Shown one piece after another: positions 44,209 through 54,957 of a stretch of 64,000 bases of DNA. Source of the stretch: Petrosia ficiformis (taxonomy: Eukaryota > Porifera > Demospongiae > Haplosclerida > Petrosiidae); assembly GCA_947044365.1 (NCBI GenBank), contig OX345636.1, forward strand, positions 48,214,896 through 48,278,895. Direction: 5' to 3'. Within the stretch, counting starts at the first letter, position 1. The number at the start of each line of letters is the position of its first letter. Under the pieces are notes generated by a model, which was not told the DNA's origin, did no database searches, and saw nothing but the letters and a program-made list of their open reading frames with translations. The position numbers and the translations under genes are program-made.

Positions 44209-47200
44209 CACCTGAGGCAATGGAAAAATGAAAATGAGAGTTGCCTCAGGTGGGATTCGAACCCACGACACTCTGTAACCCGGACAGATGCTCTACATGT
44301 ACATGTATACAAGAACATATAGTAGTACAGTTATTACTCATTAGTTTTATTTCCACACTACAGTAGTTCAACAGTAGTTTTAACAATAATTGGTGTACTT
44401 GTCAATTGAATACCATAATAGAGTAATTACATGTACTATACTGTACTACAGGGCTGACGAATTATATTGATTTTGCGATAAATCACGATCTTTTCAAATA
44501 ATCGTGATTATGATGCCATGCATTACAGCATTGCGATGTCACCACGTGTCTACTGCGCATGTGCTCTATTGCAAACAACCACATGTGACCATTGATGTGT
44601 TGGAAAATGGAGTCCAGTGACAATATACATGTATAACTTTTGCCATTAAAACGTGCAAAAGCTTCGTTTGGAATCACTCAAGCTAGGAAGGAAAGATGAT
44701 AATTAAGCAAACACTCATTCAGCTACATGTATGTTCTGATAATTTCACTTATACTAACATATGGAATGATCTGGAAGAATCATACAGGAGTTTCATCAGG
44801 CTATAAAGCCAGTGATGAATCTAATGGTGCTACTAGTCATACTGTGTACAGCAAAATGCCTTGCCTTCTCCCAGAAAATGTAAATATGTCGGTGTTTTCA
44901 GCAGATAATAGATTATTAATAGAATAATACAACAATAGTTATTCTACGTTTATTTTCAATTTCATTTAGAGAATAAATCCCAAAAGGTACTCAACTTTTC
45001 ATAAATTTAAAGTTTGTCAATATATCCTGTATTGGATTATGTAAATGTATACCATAATCATGATATAATTGAAATTACTATCAATAACTGTGATGCCAAA
45101 AAAATCCTAATTGCTCAGCCCTACTATTACTGAGAGTAGAACTAAGGTAATAACTGTCACTTTTTATTGAGATATATTGTACATGTACATGTACTTGCAT
45201 AAACATAGAAAACAGACAAAGTAAATACCATTCAGAATCATGTTGTGGAGGGTCTGGAGATATTACAGGAACTATGGGTGAAGAAGTCGGGGGAGGAGGT
45301 GGTGAAGAAATGATTTGTTTAGGTGCTCCAGTGATTGCTCCTCCCACATTCAAATTGGCAAGGCTGTATAAAAAATGAATGTTCAATACAAGAGAGTCAT
45401 TGAAACAAACATTAATTCATATACATGTACATCAACTAAAAACTGTACTAAAAGCCAATTGTTTGTGCTTAATATTCAATGTCACCCACTTTGATCATTG
45501 TGTCTTGGTTTAGGCATGTTCAAACTGCTAAGAAAACCAGTTTTTCCAGTTTGTTATACATGTGTTTTTTTATTCTAGAATATTCCATTCTGTTTTGCAT
45601 ATAAATCATCATGAGTTGTGTAAATATGTTAGAACAAATGCTTACATGCACATACTTCAAACACTTACATTGTACAATTTGGCAATTTATACAGGAAGCC
45701 AACTACCTTTGGTATCTAGGAGAAGCATTGACTGGTCTTCCTGGATACCTGATTTCATTGGCTGTCCAAAATGATTGCATAGCAAGTAAATGCTAAATTC
45801 TATGAATCAAGCTGAAAGAGGAAAGTTACAAAATGCTGGTAGTCACTGGGAATCGAACCCAGGGCCACTGACGTCAGCCACCAGTGGTCTAACCACTGAG
45901 CTACGACAACCAGACAACCATCAGCACTTCACAATCCTCTACATGTACATGTATATGCTGTACAAGTGGTACTGAATGCTTCAGTCGTGCACTAGGCAGC
46001 AAGTTTTTGAAGGTAAGCATTTGTTCAAAACTATTATGCACAACATTATTTTGTGGTATTCGCAAATTGGCTCACATATTTCACTAAGGGTCTAAGGGTC
46101 TCAAGGTCTCAAGTTTATAAAATTACATATACTGTACATGTACATGTACATGTATAAGCACATAATATATTATAATGACTATATACTGTACATGTAAGTA
46201 ATGCCAGTGATGCTTGCAAATGTTTATTTATTTATTTAGACAGAAGTTGTAGTTTCTACAAATTGCTTTCCTCTTTTAGCAGCTCCCATGTATGTGTTCT
46301 TTTTGGTTAATTGACCAAGCCGATATGACTACTTAAAAATGCATGAGACACAAGAATAATTGTAAATACATGTATATACATGTATTAACAGCTGAACAAT
46401 AGGGATGGTCCATTAGGCCATATAAAATTGGCCCCCTAATTACAGTTCCTATTTTCATAATGTAAACAATTCTCATAATGTACATGTATTACATATGCAC
46501 AAGTGTAGGGTGATTTCTTATTAATAAATTAATTGTACCTTGATGTCAGTTTCTTGAACCACATAGAACTACCTCTTCCCTCTGATGAACTATTAATAGT
46601 AATAGTAGGTAATAGTCTATTAGATGTGGTGTGATGTTTGAATGTGCCTATGGAAAACATACCAAAGATGATAAGACAAATATGGAGAGAGGAATGTACA
46701 TGCGCAAGAGGAAGAGGTAATGAAAACAAAAAGAAGTTCACAAGAATAAGATGGAAGATAAGACCATGAGAATATGCAAGAAGGTGAACGAAATAGAGAA
46801 GCTACAGAAAGTGAGAGAAAGATACATTGTGTAAGTTAACGGAAAGAACAGGAGGACAAGAAATGAAGAAGTACATGTAATTAATTATTACATTTGTTCC
46901 TACAATTTAGCATACATGTACATGTATATTACACTACAAGTGCATTTCTTTTTTGATTACTATGAATCAGGGATGTGATACATGTAGTGAGCCAACTGAT
47001 GGACATTTTGACCTATTTTCATCACTCTTGTCCTACTCCCCATATAATTTTTGTATACAGTTTGGTTTCAATTTATCAGACATTCACTACATTTATTAGA
47101 CAATGTCCTGCATGACTGGCTGTTTCCACACCACTGTTTATTAGTAACAGTAAACAGTAAATGAAACTACAAATTTTGAAATGATTTTTGACATGATATG

Positions 47201-50200
47201 AATGTCTAACAAACAAATGTACAATCAGTATACATGTATCTACATGCACATGTGTAATCCACATTATTGATGGGCTTGTGATAGATGGTAGTAATTAATT
47301 ACTACTCACATGACACATGTAAAAACAATACATGACTTTAGTAAAGACAATACATGTACATGTACATGTACAAGTACCTTCAACAGGTGGATGATCATAA
47401 CTTGGGTTAATGATAGATGTAGGAGCAGCATCAGTTGTTCTTTGTCCTGTTTGAGCCTCCTAAAACAAACAATACATAAACTAAAGCTACATGTATGATG
47501 TATCACAAATATGCATGTACATGTACATATATCACAAATATACATGTACATGTACATGTACATATATAACAAGTATACATGTACATGTACATATATAACA
47601 AGTATACATGTACATGTACATATATCACAAGTATACATGTACATGTACATGTACATATATAACAAGTATACATGTACATGTACATATATCACAAGTATAA
47701 TTACAAGTGTACATGTATATACATATATCACAAGTATACATGTACATGTACATATATCACAAGTATACATGTACATGTACATATATCACAAGTATACATG
47801 TACATGTACATATACAATGTATCACAAGTATACATGTATATAATTACAAGTGTACATGTACATGTACATGTACATATATCACAAGTGTATAAGTACACAT
47901 GTATATGTGTCACAAGTGAACATTACATGTATTACAAGTATACATGTACATATATCACAAGTATACATGTATATGATTACTGTACATGTACATACATCAC
48001 AAGTATACATGTATATGATTACAAGTGTACATGTGCAAGTATACATTTATATGACCACAAGTGTACATGTATCACAAATACATGTGTATACATGTACATG
48101 TACATGTACATTGTACACAGAGCATGTGCTTGTACTAACTTGTTTTTAGCAATTGTTTACAAAATACATGAAAATACACATGTACAGTTTGTACATTAGT
48201 GTAGAACAACAATGACCACCTTTAGTTATACATGTTATAGTTATAGTATGTTTAGTTTCTCACAATCATAATGCTTTACTAAAAGGAGTTTTAGTTATAG
48301 TTAACTAAAACAACACTAATGTGTACATATACATGTACATGTACATGTACATGTACAATGTACATGTACATGTACATGTACACATATATTAATTTTATCT
48401 CTAAAATAGTAATACACATGTACAATGTTTATTTGATATTTATTTGTTAGAGCAAGTATAAGGACTATTTACATGTACATACTCTGACTATGGGAAAGTG
48501 TATGGGACTTGGAATTGGACTGGGAATGGGACTGGAAATGGGACTTGGAACTGGACTGACACTTCTACTGCCTCCTCCATTGGGAGCGAGTTCAGATGAT
48601 GGTTTTACTTCAAACGAGATACTAAGTTGAAATGGAATAAACGACATGGGTTGAAGAGATAAGAGAATCTCATCATATAGCTTCTGATATGTTAAGTCTC
48701 CTGTAGATACTAGTTGAATAAGAGATCCCGGATTGTAGTACTTCTTAATGGTATCTAAAGGAGGAGGTTAGAGAGGAGATAAGAGCAAGGAGAGGAGGGC
48801 AATGACAGTGTCACATGACACAATGTCACAGACTCACAGTGTCACTGTCAGGTATTCATTATACATGTATTATAGAATGTGCACACAGTCTATTGATGAA
48901 ATACAATGTATAAACCAGTCTATAACTTCTAATATATACATGTAACACATACACATGTAGCAACATCATGGTAACAGGCTATATCATGTATTGTAATTAT
49001 AGTATATCAACTAACGGAAGATGTCAGAAAGAAGATGAGAACAAGAAAGAGGGAGGATAGTGACTGTGTCACTCACAAGTAGCCATGATATATACTATAA
49101 TTACAATACATGATATACTATAATTACAATACATGATATACTATAATTACAATACATGATATACTATTATTACAATACATGATATACTATAATTACAATA
49201 CATGATATACTATAATTACAATACATGATATACTATAATTACAATACATGATATACTATAATTACAATACATGATATACTATAATTACAATACATGATAT
49301 ACTATAATTACAATACATGATATACTATAATTACAATACATGATATACTATAATTACAATACATGATATACTATAATTACAATACATAATATACTATAAC
49401 TACAATACATAATATACTATACATGTACATGTACATGTACATTAAAATACATGGTGGAGCAAATATATTTAATTGCACTACACATGTAGCATTTTAACCC
49501 TTAGAGGACTGATGCACACACATGTACATGCGTGTGTATGTGACATTTGACCTCTACACAGTTGGGAGTGCAATTCTAGCATTACGAAGCACTCCAAGTG
49601 TTTGTAATTGGTGTCAGGATAAGCCCATTGTAGTATCTTCGGTTAACAATAAATATACAAGGAAATTAATAACAGGAAGTACAAAAATTTGAAGGTTTCC
49701 ATAAAAAAAGGCTGAATTTTAAATGTACATGTACATGTATATGTACAGTATGTGTAAGCCTAGATGTACATGTAATAATTATGATGAAAATTATCTCGTG
49801 GGAATTGACAAATTTAGTTGAGATCACAAATACACTGCAGGAAGGATTTAATGCTGAAGATACATGGTCTAGAAAATCCATATTTCCTAATCTAACCACA
49901 ATTAAAACATGTGATTGGATTGATAAAAAGAGACCTTTCTCCAAATAATTGTGAATACTTACATGTACATTGTACATTCAATCTCTCGCTATTCTGCCAT
50001 TTTAATGAATATCAATGAAATGAGGTATCCAAGAAAAGCTATCAATTGTTGGCTTATTGTACAAATGACTGAATAGTGAGCAATGAATGAAAGATAATTA
50101 ATTAAGCATTTGATCAAAAAAAGGTTCCTTTTGCAGATTTGGTCACATACAAATATTATACAGTACAAGTCAATACATTTGTGTCACCATACAGTAACAG

Positions 50201-51871
50201 TAATTACCTTAGTTCTACTGTCAGTATAATATAGTAACTACTGTATCACTACTGTAGTGTTCAATTGACATGTACAGCAATTGCTGGTAAAACTACTGTT
50301 GAACAACAGTAGTGTGGAAATAAAACTACTGAGTAATTACTGTACTGACATTGACAATTGGTGTACTTGTCAATTCAACAACACAGTAGTGATACAGTAA
50401 TTACATGTACTATACTATACTGACAGTAGAACTAAGACAACTACTGTTACTGTATGTTGACTTTTTACATAATTATACTGTATATTGTACGTATATGTTT
50501 AATGAAGATAAATACAATTAATTAGTATAAAAAACAGTGGGAGAAAAAGTAATGAAATGCTACAAGGAAGATAACAAACCTTTGAAAAGTGGAAGGTCAG
50601 ATAGCCACTGTATAAAAACTCCACGAGATATTGACAAACAAACAAATGCACAGAATCTCATGTGATTATTAATGAGTCGAGTTTCTCCTTTGATGGTTTT
50701 TAGAATACGAGAATAGTGGCATAAATGGAAGAGGATGAGGAGGAATAACAGTTGAGACCTGTTGAGGAAGAAAGAAGATTAGAGAGGAGAAGAATAGGAA
50801 TGGAGGATTTGGAATATGAGAAGGAAGAGGTAGAGGAGACAGAAAGATTTGAAAGGAGAAAAGACAAGGAATCAATTGAAAAGGAAATGTACTTAATGTA
50901 GTCACTTGAGTGGTCTTTGGACAACAAATATAACCACTATAATTATGTATCAGGTTATCACTGATCAGATATTGTAACAATGGTCTTTGTTAAATTTTTT
51001 TGGGTAAAATTAAAGCTGTGCCATAAAAAAAACACTAAATACATTATGTAATAGTTAAAGCACCCGTTCGAGTGCATTACGGGAATGACAGCGTGAGAGG
51101 TGTAGTCGAGACAAGCCATACAGCACGAGCGGAGCGAGTGCTGTATGGCTTGTCGAGACCACACTTCGAGTGCTGTAATTTCCGTAATGCATGAGAGTAA
51201 GCGGGTGCTTTAACTGATTTATAGTGATGTGTGGGTGTAATCAAAGGCACACGACAGACGAAAGCAGTTTTATCTCCTGTGTTTCTTTGGTTTTCTTTTA
51301 AACTTCAACAGACGAAAGCAGTTCAACAGTTTCACCTCCTGTGTTTTCTTAAACTATGGAACCACAAAATAAGAAACAGCGACTGTCATTGTCGCTGTGA
51401 TCCCGTAGAAATCACAGTTCAATATGAGTCATACAGCACACCTGTTCTCACTATGAAAAATACAGCACTGTCGGTGCCTTTGATACACCCACGCAGTGTG
51501 CTATAAAACTTTATAATACTTATAAAGTTATAATATATTTAGTGTTTATAAGTATTTATTTTTGTTTTATCATGTTACAAAACTTTCTGTTCTTGCCTAA
51601 AACCCTAACTTCTTTCTTGACTTTAATAATAATTATTAAATATTAATTAACTATTAATATCTTGCATAAACACACTACTACATGTACATGTACATGTACA
51701 TTGTATATAAAATCATACAGTGTATATATCATTCTAGTTTACCTTCTTGACAAAATGAATTAATCACTTTCCACACATCATGTTGAATAAGACCAACCAG
51801 TTTAGGTAACTTCAGACCATCCATTAAAAGAGATGCAACAGCAGAACAAAACCTACCTCTGATCATGTGAC
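41731..51871 (-). CDS. RUN and SH3 domain-containing adaptor (RUSC-like), seven exons, 5' end missing
   Basis: I assembled the exons 51871-51743, 50687-50580, 48754-48483, 47459-47378, 46647-46539, 45363-45229 and 41896-41731. All have GT/AG borders, all six junctions agree in phase, and the 1,001 nt read through to TAA at 41731. Exons 1-3 encode a RUN domain lacking its first helix: GRFCSAVASLLMDGLKLPKL, DVWKVINSF, LINNHMRFCAFVCLSISRGV, FKDTIKKYYNPGSLIQLV and LQPMSFIPFQLSISFE. A low-complexity linker follows (VSPVPSPISSPIPSPI, then ISSPPPPPTSSPIVP). The last exons give a C-terminal SH3 domain: WYVQAIFDCLGEEEKELSFK, DWLFCTRGDES, GIVPTNYVKNV. RUN domains bind small GTPases and SH3 domains bind proline motifs, and RUSC-type proteins act in vesicle traffic and signalling. 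At least one upstream exon should exist. AATAAA lies six bases after the stop. Confidence 0.85.
42207..42328. repeat. Foldback MITE in last intron of the RUN-SH3 gene
   Basis: ATTCTGACATTTTGCACAGG and AAGCCAACAAAATGTTAT pair with ATAACAATTTTGTTGGCTT and CCTGTACTAAATGGCAGAAT. The loop is about 40 bp. A fragment of the same sequence (ACAGGAAGCCAAC) recurs near 45691. Confidence 0.75.
43226..44072. mobile_element. MITE (GTCACCATACAGTA ends) interrupted by a nested insertion
   Basis: The outer ends AAGTCACCATACAGTA and TACTGTATGGTGATTTTT are inverted and equal those of the intact MITE at 50183-50461. Its two halves are separated at 43275-43955 by about 680 bp whose own ends are inverted (AACCCTCGCC and GGCGAGGGTT). 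The insertion includes the GC-richer stretch near 43300-43420 and an (AC)n run near 43815. Confidence 0.65.
44176..44296 (-). mobile_element. tRNA-derived SINE, copy 2, 5'-truncated
   Basis: The same unit as at 40812, with GAAA repeats on the plus strand, TTGCCTCAGGTGGGATTCGA and the anticodon arm. The head is cut off after CGGACAGATGCTCTACATG, where the TGTACATG repeat begins, so the D-arm and acceptor are lost. Confidence 0.8.
44325..45170. mobile_element. MITE of the 50183 family split by a CAGGGCTGA-ended element
   Basis: The flanks at 44335-44446 and 45123-45170 join to give a MITE like 50183-50461. Between them, 44447-45122 begins (A)CAGGGCTGACGAATTA and ends TAATTGCTCAGCCCT. These inverted ends suggest a short hAT-like element. 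The flanking bases (TGTACTAC left, ACTATTAC right) are compatible with a diverged 8-bp duplication. No transposase is visible. Confidence 0.6.
45840..45918 (-). other. tRNA-like sequence, probable SINE head
   Basis: The minus strand reads GGTTGTCGTAGCTCAGTGG, then a stem CCACTG/CAGTGG around an oversized loop, then CCTGGGTTCGATTCCCAG. D-arm, T-arm and a mostly paired acceptor (one mismatch) are present, but the anticodon loop is too large for a functional tRNA. No (TTTC)n tail is seen, so this is a different SINE or a tRNA pseudogene. Confidence 0.6.
47490..48120. repeat. Minisatellite of about 30 bp (GTACATGTAC, ATATATCACAAGTATAC)
   Basis: Around 18 imperfect units combine a variable number of TGTACA hexamers with ATATATCACAAGTATACA or ATATATAACAAGTATACA. 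The array lies in the intron between the 48483 and 47459 exon borders of the RUN-SH3 gene. It causes long artificial Tyr/Met/Cys/His-rich ORFs in several frames on both strands, which are not genes. Confidence 0.95.
48330..48385. repeat. TGTACA hexamer microsatellite
   Basis: An almost uninterrupted (TGTACA)n run, self-complementary at every phase. It is one of the longest pure blocks of a motif that is scattered from about 41 kb onward, for example near 45180, 46135, 51680, 56283 and 60370. Confidence 0.9.
49087..49425. repeat. 23-bp minisatellite
   Basis: A unit of AATACATGATATACTATAA plus TTAC is repeated about 14-15 times with few changes. It lies in the intron between the exons at 48754 and 50580 of the RUN-SH3 gene. 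High similarity between units suggests recent expansion. Confidence 0.95.
50183..50461. mobile_element. Intact 280-bp foldback MITE
   Basis: The left arm runs from GTCACCATACAGTAACAG through TTAGTTCTACTGTCAGTAT and CACTACTGTAGTGTTCAATT. The right arm is its reverse complement, ending CTGTTACTGTATGTTGAC. It lies in an intron of the RUN-SH3 gene. Two interrupted relatives are at 43226 and 44325, so this copy gives the reference structure. Confidence 0.8.
51054..51213. repeat. 160-bp foldback palindrome with CG-rich centre
   Basis: GTTAAAGCACCCG pairs with CGGGTGCTTTAAC at the ends. Inside, GAGTGCATTACGG pairs with CCGTAATGCA, and AGCCATACAGCACGAGCG pairs with CGAGTGCTGTATGGCT. It contains many CpGs in otherwise AT-rich DNA and no ORF. 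It lies in the intron between the first two known exons of the RUN-SH3 gene. Confidence 0.85.
51228..51497. mobile_element. Short element with 27-bp inverted ends
   Basis: GGGTGTAATCAAAGGCACACGAC at the left is mirrored by GTCGGTGCCTTTGATACACCC at the right. The interior has an imperfect direct repeat of CAGACGAAAGCAGTT followed by CTCCTGTGTTT. It lies 15 bp from the preceding palindrome. Confidence 0.65.
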
Positions 51872-52015
51872 CTGTAGGAAAATAATTAATGAGTGGACTT
51901 TAGCAAATGAAGCTACATTGCTAGTGATCTAGTGATATTATCAGTAGAATTCCATTGATTTGAAATTTACATTTTGGCCTGAGTGCATGTATACTTTAGG
52001 CTATGACTTTTGATA

Positions 52016-52070
52016 ACACACACACACCAACGCACACACCCACCGACACACACACACACACACACACACA
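52016..52070. repeat. CA microsatellite
   Basis: A (CA)n run with a few interruptions such as CCAACG and CCACCG. Confidence 0.9.
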
Positions 52071-52189
52071 TGCTAACAACTGGTCATTGTGTATTAATTT
52101 TATACATCTTCTTGCAAGTACATGTACACGTGTATTATAACACATATTGATAATGAATACATGTACATCAAGTACATGTACACTGTGTA

Positions 52190-52430
52190 AACTGATAACG
52201 AGGGAAGACTGATAGTTATGAGTTCCATGAATAATGATAACGAATACATCAAGTAAACTGATAATGAGGGAAGACTGATAGATATGAGTTCCATGAATAA
52301 TGATAATGAGTGCATCCAGTAAACTGATAACGAGGGAAGACTGATAGATATGAGTTCCATGAATAATGATAACGAGTACATCAAGTAAACTGACAACAAG
52401 GGAAGATAGATAGGTATGAGTTCCATGAAC
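52190..52430. repeat. 60-bp minisatellite, array 1
   Basis: Four units of about 60 bp carry AACGAGGGAAGACTGATAG, TATGAGTTCCATGAATAAT and ACATCAAGTAAACTGATA. The same unit occurs once near 60515-60600 and as another array at 61440-61690. Both main arrays therefore sit a few hundred bases upstream of a collagen gene. Confidence 0.9.
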
Positions 52431-52493
52431 TATAACTAAAATAATTATATTAATAGCAGAAAGTATAATATATAGTGTAATACTGTATATTGA

Positions 52494-52690
52494 GTTAATA
52501 CAATGAGAACAAACGCAAGTTAAAATGACTACACAATTTTTACCATGAGACAATAGTGACAGTAATCTTATGATCAGTTATACTACATATATCATGTCTA
52601 CATGTACGTAATTACTTTATATGGTATATATTATGGTCAACGTCGATGTCACAGTTATTTTTAACAACAGCTAAACTGGTATAAATACAG
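52494..52690 (+). promoter_or_regulatory. Conserved promoter of collagen gene A with TATA box
   Basis: About 190 bp upstream of gene A is conserved in front of gene B (62099-62285). Shared blocks are GAACAAACGCAAGTTAAAA, CAGTAATCTTATGATCAGTT, ACATGTACGTAATTACTTTA and TTAACAACAGCTAAACTGG. Both end in TATAAATA (52680-52687), about 82 bases before the start codon, so transcription probably starts near 52710. Confidence 0.7.
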
Positions 52691-52768
52691 ACAAATAAAC
52701 GGAAAGACTACATGTACTACAAATCTTTTCTATCCTACAGGACTATCAGCTAAACTCAAAGAAACAAA

Positions 52769-54597
52769 ATGAAGACTATTCTTGTTGTAGCATTTCTTAT
52801 TACAATGGAATGGAACTACTGTAGTGCTGCTGTTGTGAAAGGTAATATAATGTGTATACTATACATGTACTATACATGTACTGTAGTGCTGCTGTTGTGA
52901 AAGGTAATATAATGTGTATACTATACATGTACTATACATCGTAACATGTACTGTAGTGCTGCTGTTGTGAAAGGTAATATAATGTGTATACTATACATGT
53001 ACTATACATGTACTGTAGTGCAGCTGTTGTGAAAGGTGATATAATGTGTATACTATACATGTACTATACATGTACTGTAGTGCAGCTGTTGTGAAAGGTA
53101 ATATAATGTGTATACTATACATGTACTATACATGTACTGTAGTGCAGCTGTTGTGAAAGGTAATATAATGTGTATACTATACATGTACTATACATGTACT
53201 GTAGTGCTGCTGTTGTGAAAGGTAATATAATGTGTATACTATACATGTACTATACATGTACTGTAGTGCAGCTGTTGTGAAAGGTGATATAATGTGTATA
53301 CTATACATGTACTATACATGTACTGTAGTGCTGCTGTTGTGAAAGGTAATATAATGTGTATACTATACATGTACATTAGCAAAGGATGATAATTTTATTA
53401 CTAGTACTAACTTAGTCATATACATGTACATGTAGCTTTACACTTTTGTTGTCAATCTATTATATAGTATTCAGCACTGCATGGTAAGTGTAGATCAACA
53501 CTAGATTTGACTTGTATCCAATGTTAAGATTATGATAAATTATACACTGTCTTATAAATACACATGTACATAAAGTAGTAATATCATTGCTTTGTGTTTC
53601 ATGTTCCTGTTGCAAGGATAAACTACATCTACTCATTAACAAACTGTGATAAAATAAGCTTGCCTAATTAAAAGAGATTTATACATGTATGTACAGTACA
53701 TGTACATGTACATGACTACATGTACATGTATATACAAGTAGCTTTTTAAAATTTATTCTGATATAGTTTTGATATGAGATATAATTATTATTATTAATTA
53801 AACAGGTAATGATCATGACATTGTTGAACATGCTCTTGACTCTACTACATCTAAAAGAGATACTACTACTAATGATAGTGCTATACATGTATTAAGTCAT
53901 TATGTTGATTTCTTGAGAGGTAGAGATGGCCGTGATGGTTTAACAGGACTAGCTGGTAAAGATGGTGACAAAGGAGAGAAGGGAGACAAAGGTGAACCAG
54001 GACCAGCTGGAATTATGGGTCCAAGGGGTATGGCTGGACCCCCCCGGAGCATCTGCATCAACTAATGGAGGAGTTTTATATACAAGATGGGGAAAAACTA
54101 CATGTCCAGGTACTCTTGGAACTGAACTAGTGTATTCTGGTTTAGCTGCTGGTAGTCGATACAGTCAATCAGGTGGTGGAGCAAATTATCTTTGCTTACC
54201 AGAAACACCTGATTATCTCCTTAACGGAATTCCTTCCCATTACTCGTACTTATATGGTGCAGAATACGAAGCTCCTCTTTTTACAACAGATGATCACAAT
54301 GTTCCATGTGCTGTTTGTTATACTTCCAAACGTTCATCAAAATTAATGATTCCAGCCAAACTATCCTGTCCTACCTCATGGACTGAGGAATACGAAGGAT
54401 ACCTGATGGCTGAATACCATAGTCATGCCAGGAATGCAGTTTATGAATGTGTAGACAAGAGTGGAGAAACTATACCTGGTAGTTCTGCTAATGTCAATGG
54501 TGCATTATTCTTTCATGTTGTAGCTACATGTGGTACTCTTCCCTGTGATCCTTATGTTACTACAAAAACAATTACCTGTGTTGTGTGTACTAAGTGA
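52769..54597 (+). CDS. Short-chain (spongin-type) collagen, gene A, frame broken by one extra C
   Basis: Exon 1 (52769-52841) encodes a signal peptide (MKTILVVAFLITMEWNYCSA) and ends in a GTAATA donor. Exon 2 (53806-54597) joins in phase. It encodes a short N-terminal segment, 14 Gly-X-Y triplets (from GRDGRDGLTGLAGKDGDKG to GMAGPP) and a Cys-rich C-terminal domain (GGVLYTRWGKTTCPG, SGGGANYLCLPETPDY, NVPCAVCYTS, TKTITCVVCTK). This is the layout of sponge short-chain collagens of the basement-membrane/spongin type, secreted to the matrix. At 54039-54045 there is a run of seven C where six would keep the frame, and as written the frame stops soon after. With one C fewer it would be 287 residues, closely matching gene B. 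A homopolymer error or a real null allele are both possible. AATAAA lies at 54633. Confidence 0.8.
52820..53372. repeat. 63-bp tandem repeat copying the exon 1 end and its splice donor
   Basis: Nine units starting at the real exon 1/intron border each contain CTGTAGTGCTGCTGTTGTGA (or GTGCAGCTG), AAAGGTAATATAATG and a stretch of TATACTATACATGTACTA. The last bases of the coding exon and the 5' splice site have thus been multiplied into intron 1. Gene B has only a single copy. Confidence 0.95.
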
Positions 54598-54599
54598 TG

Positions 54600-54957
54600 T
54601 TTCTGCTGATGAGGAATGGGACCTTATTAATTAATAAATTAAGTATTTTTGTGCTACTAAATAATTGTTATTGGTTTCTTTAAAATTAATTTTGGCTTGT
54701 AAAATTGTGTGGTTATTTTTGAAGATGAGTTTGTTATAATTAAAAATTGCTAAGGAAATGCTGATAAGGCTTCTTGTTTTAGAAATATCGCATATTACTG
54801 CACTTGTAATTCAAACTACATGTACATGTATGATAGTTTACTATTGTCTCTACCTTTCTATGTACTCGAAACTGGGGCTTGAAGTAAAAACAAACTTTAC
54901 CTCTGACATTTAAACACAGTACACTCCTTACCATAAACTAGAAATATATAAATAAAG
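54600..54957. other. 3' flank of collagen gene A
   Basis: AT-rich, with a polyadenylation signal at 54633-54638. It shares short similarity with the 3' flank of gene B (GGAAATGCTGATAAGG near 54755 and 63882), consistent with gene duplication. Confidence 0.6.

Noticed and set aside
45081..45386. 101-codon minus-strand ORF taken as a single gene
   Set aside because: Only its middle (45363-45229) is coding, as an exon of the RUN-SH3 gene with matching GT/AG borders; the ends are intron.
47306..48199. Several open frames of 60-175 codons rich in Tyr, Met, Cys, His, Thr
   Set aside because: They are translations of the TGTACA/ATATATCACAAGTA minisatellite in all frames and both strands, within an intron of the RUN-SH3 gene.
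49087..49425. CRISPR-like array of regular repeats
   Set aside because: The 23-bp units are continuous, without unique spacers, in a eukaryotic intron.
50669..50980. Minus-strand ORF with Ser/Pro/Leu/Phe-rich sequence around a RUN-gene exon
   Set aside because: It overlaps the real exon 50687-50580 only at its end. The remainder is the pyrimidine-rich intron upstream of the acceptor.
51996..52553. 185- and 108-codon minus-strand frames with repeated LSVYLMYSLSLFMEL-like segments
   Set aside because: The repeats come from the 60-bp minisatellite, and the end of the longer frame is the CA microsatellite. No splice support or domain.
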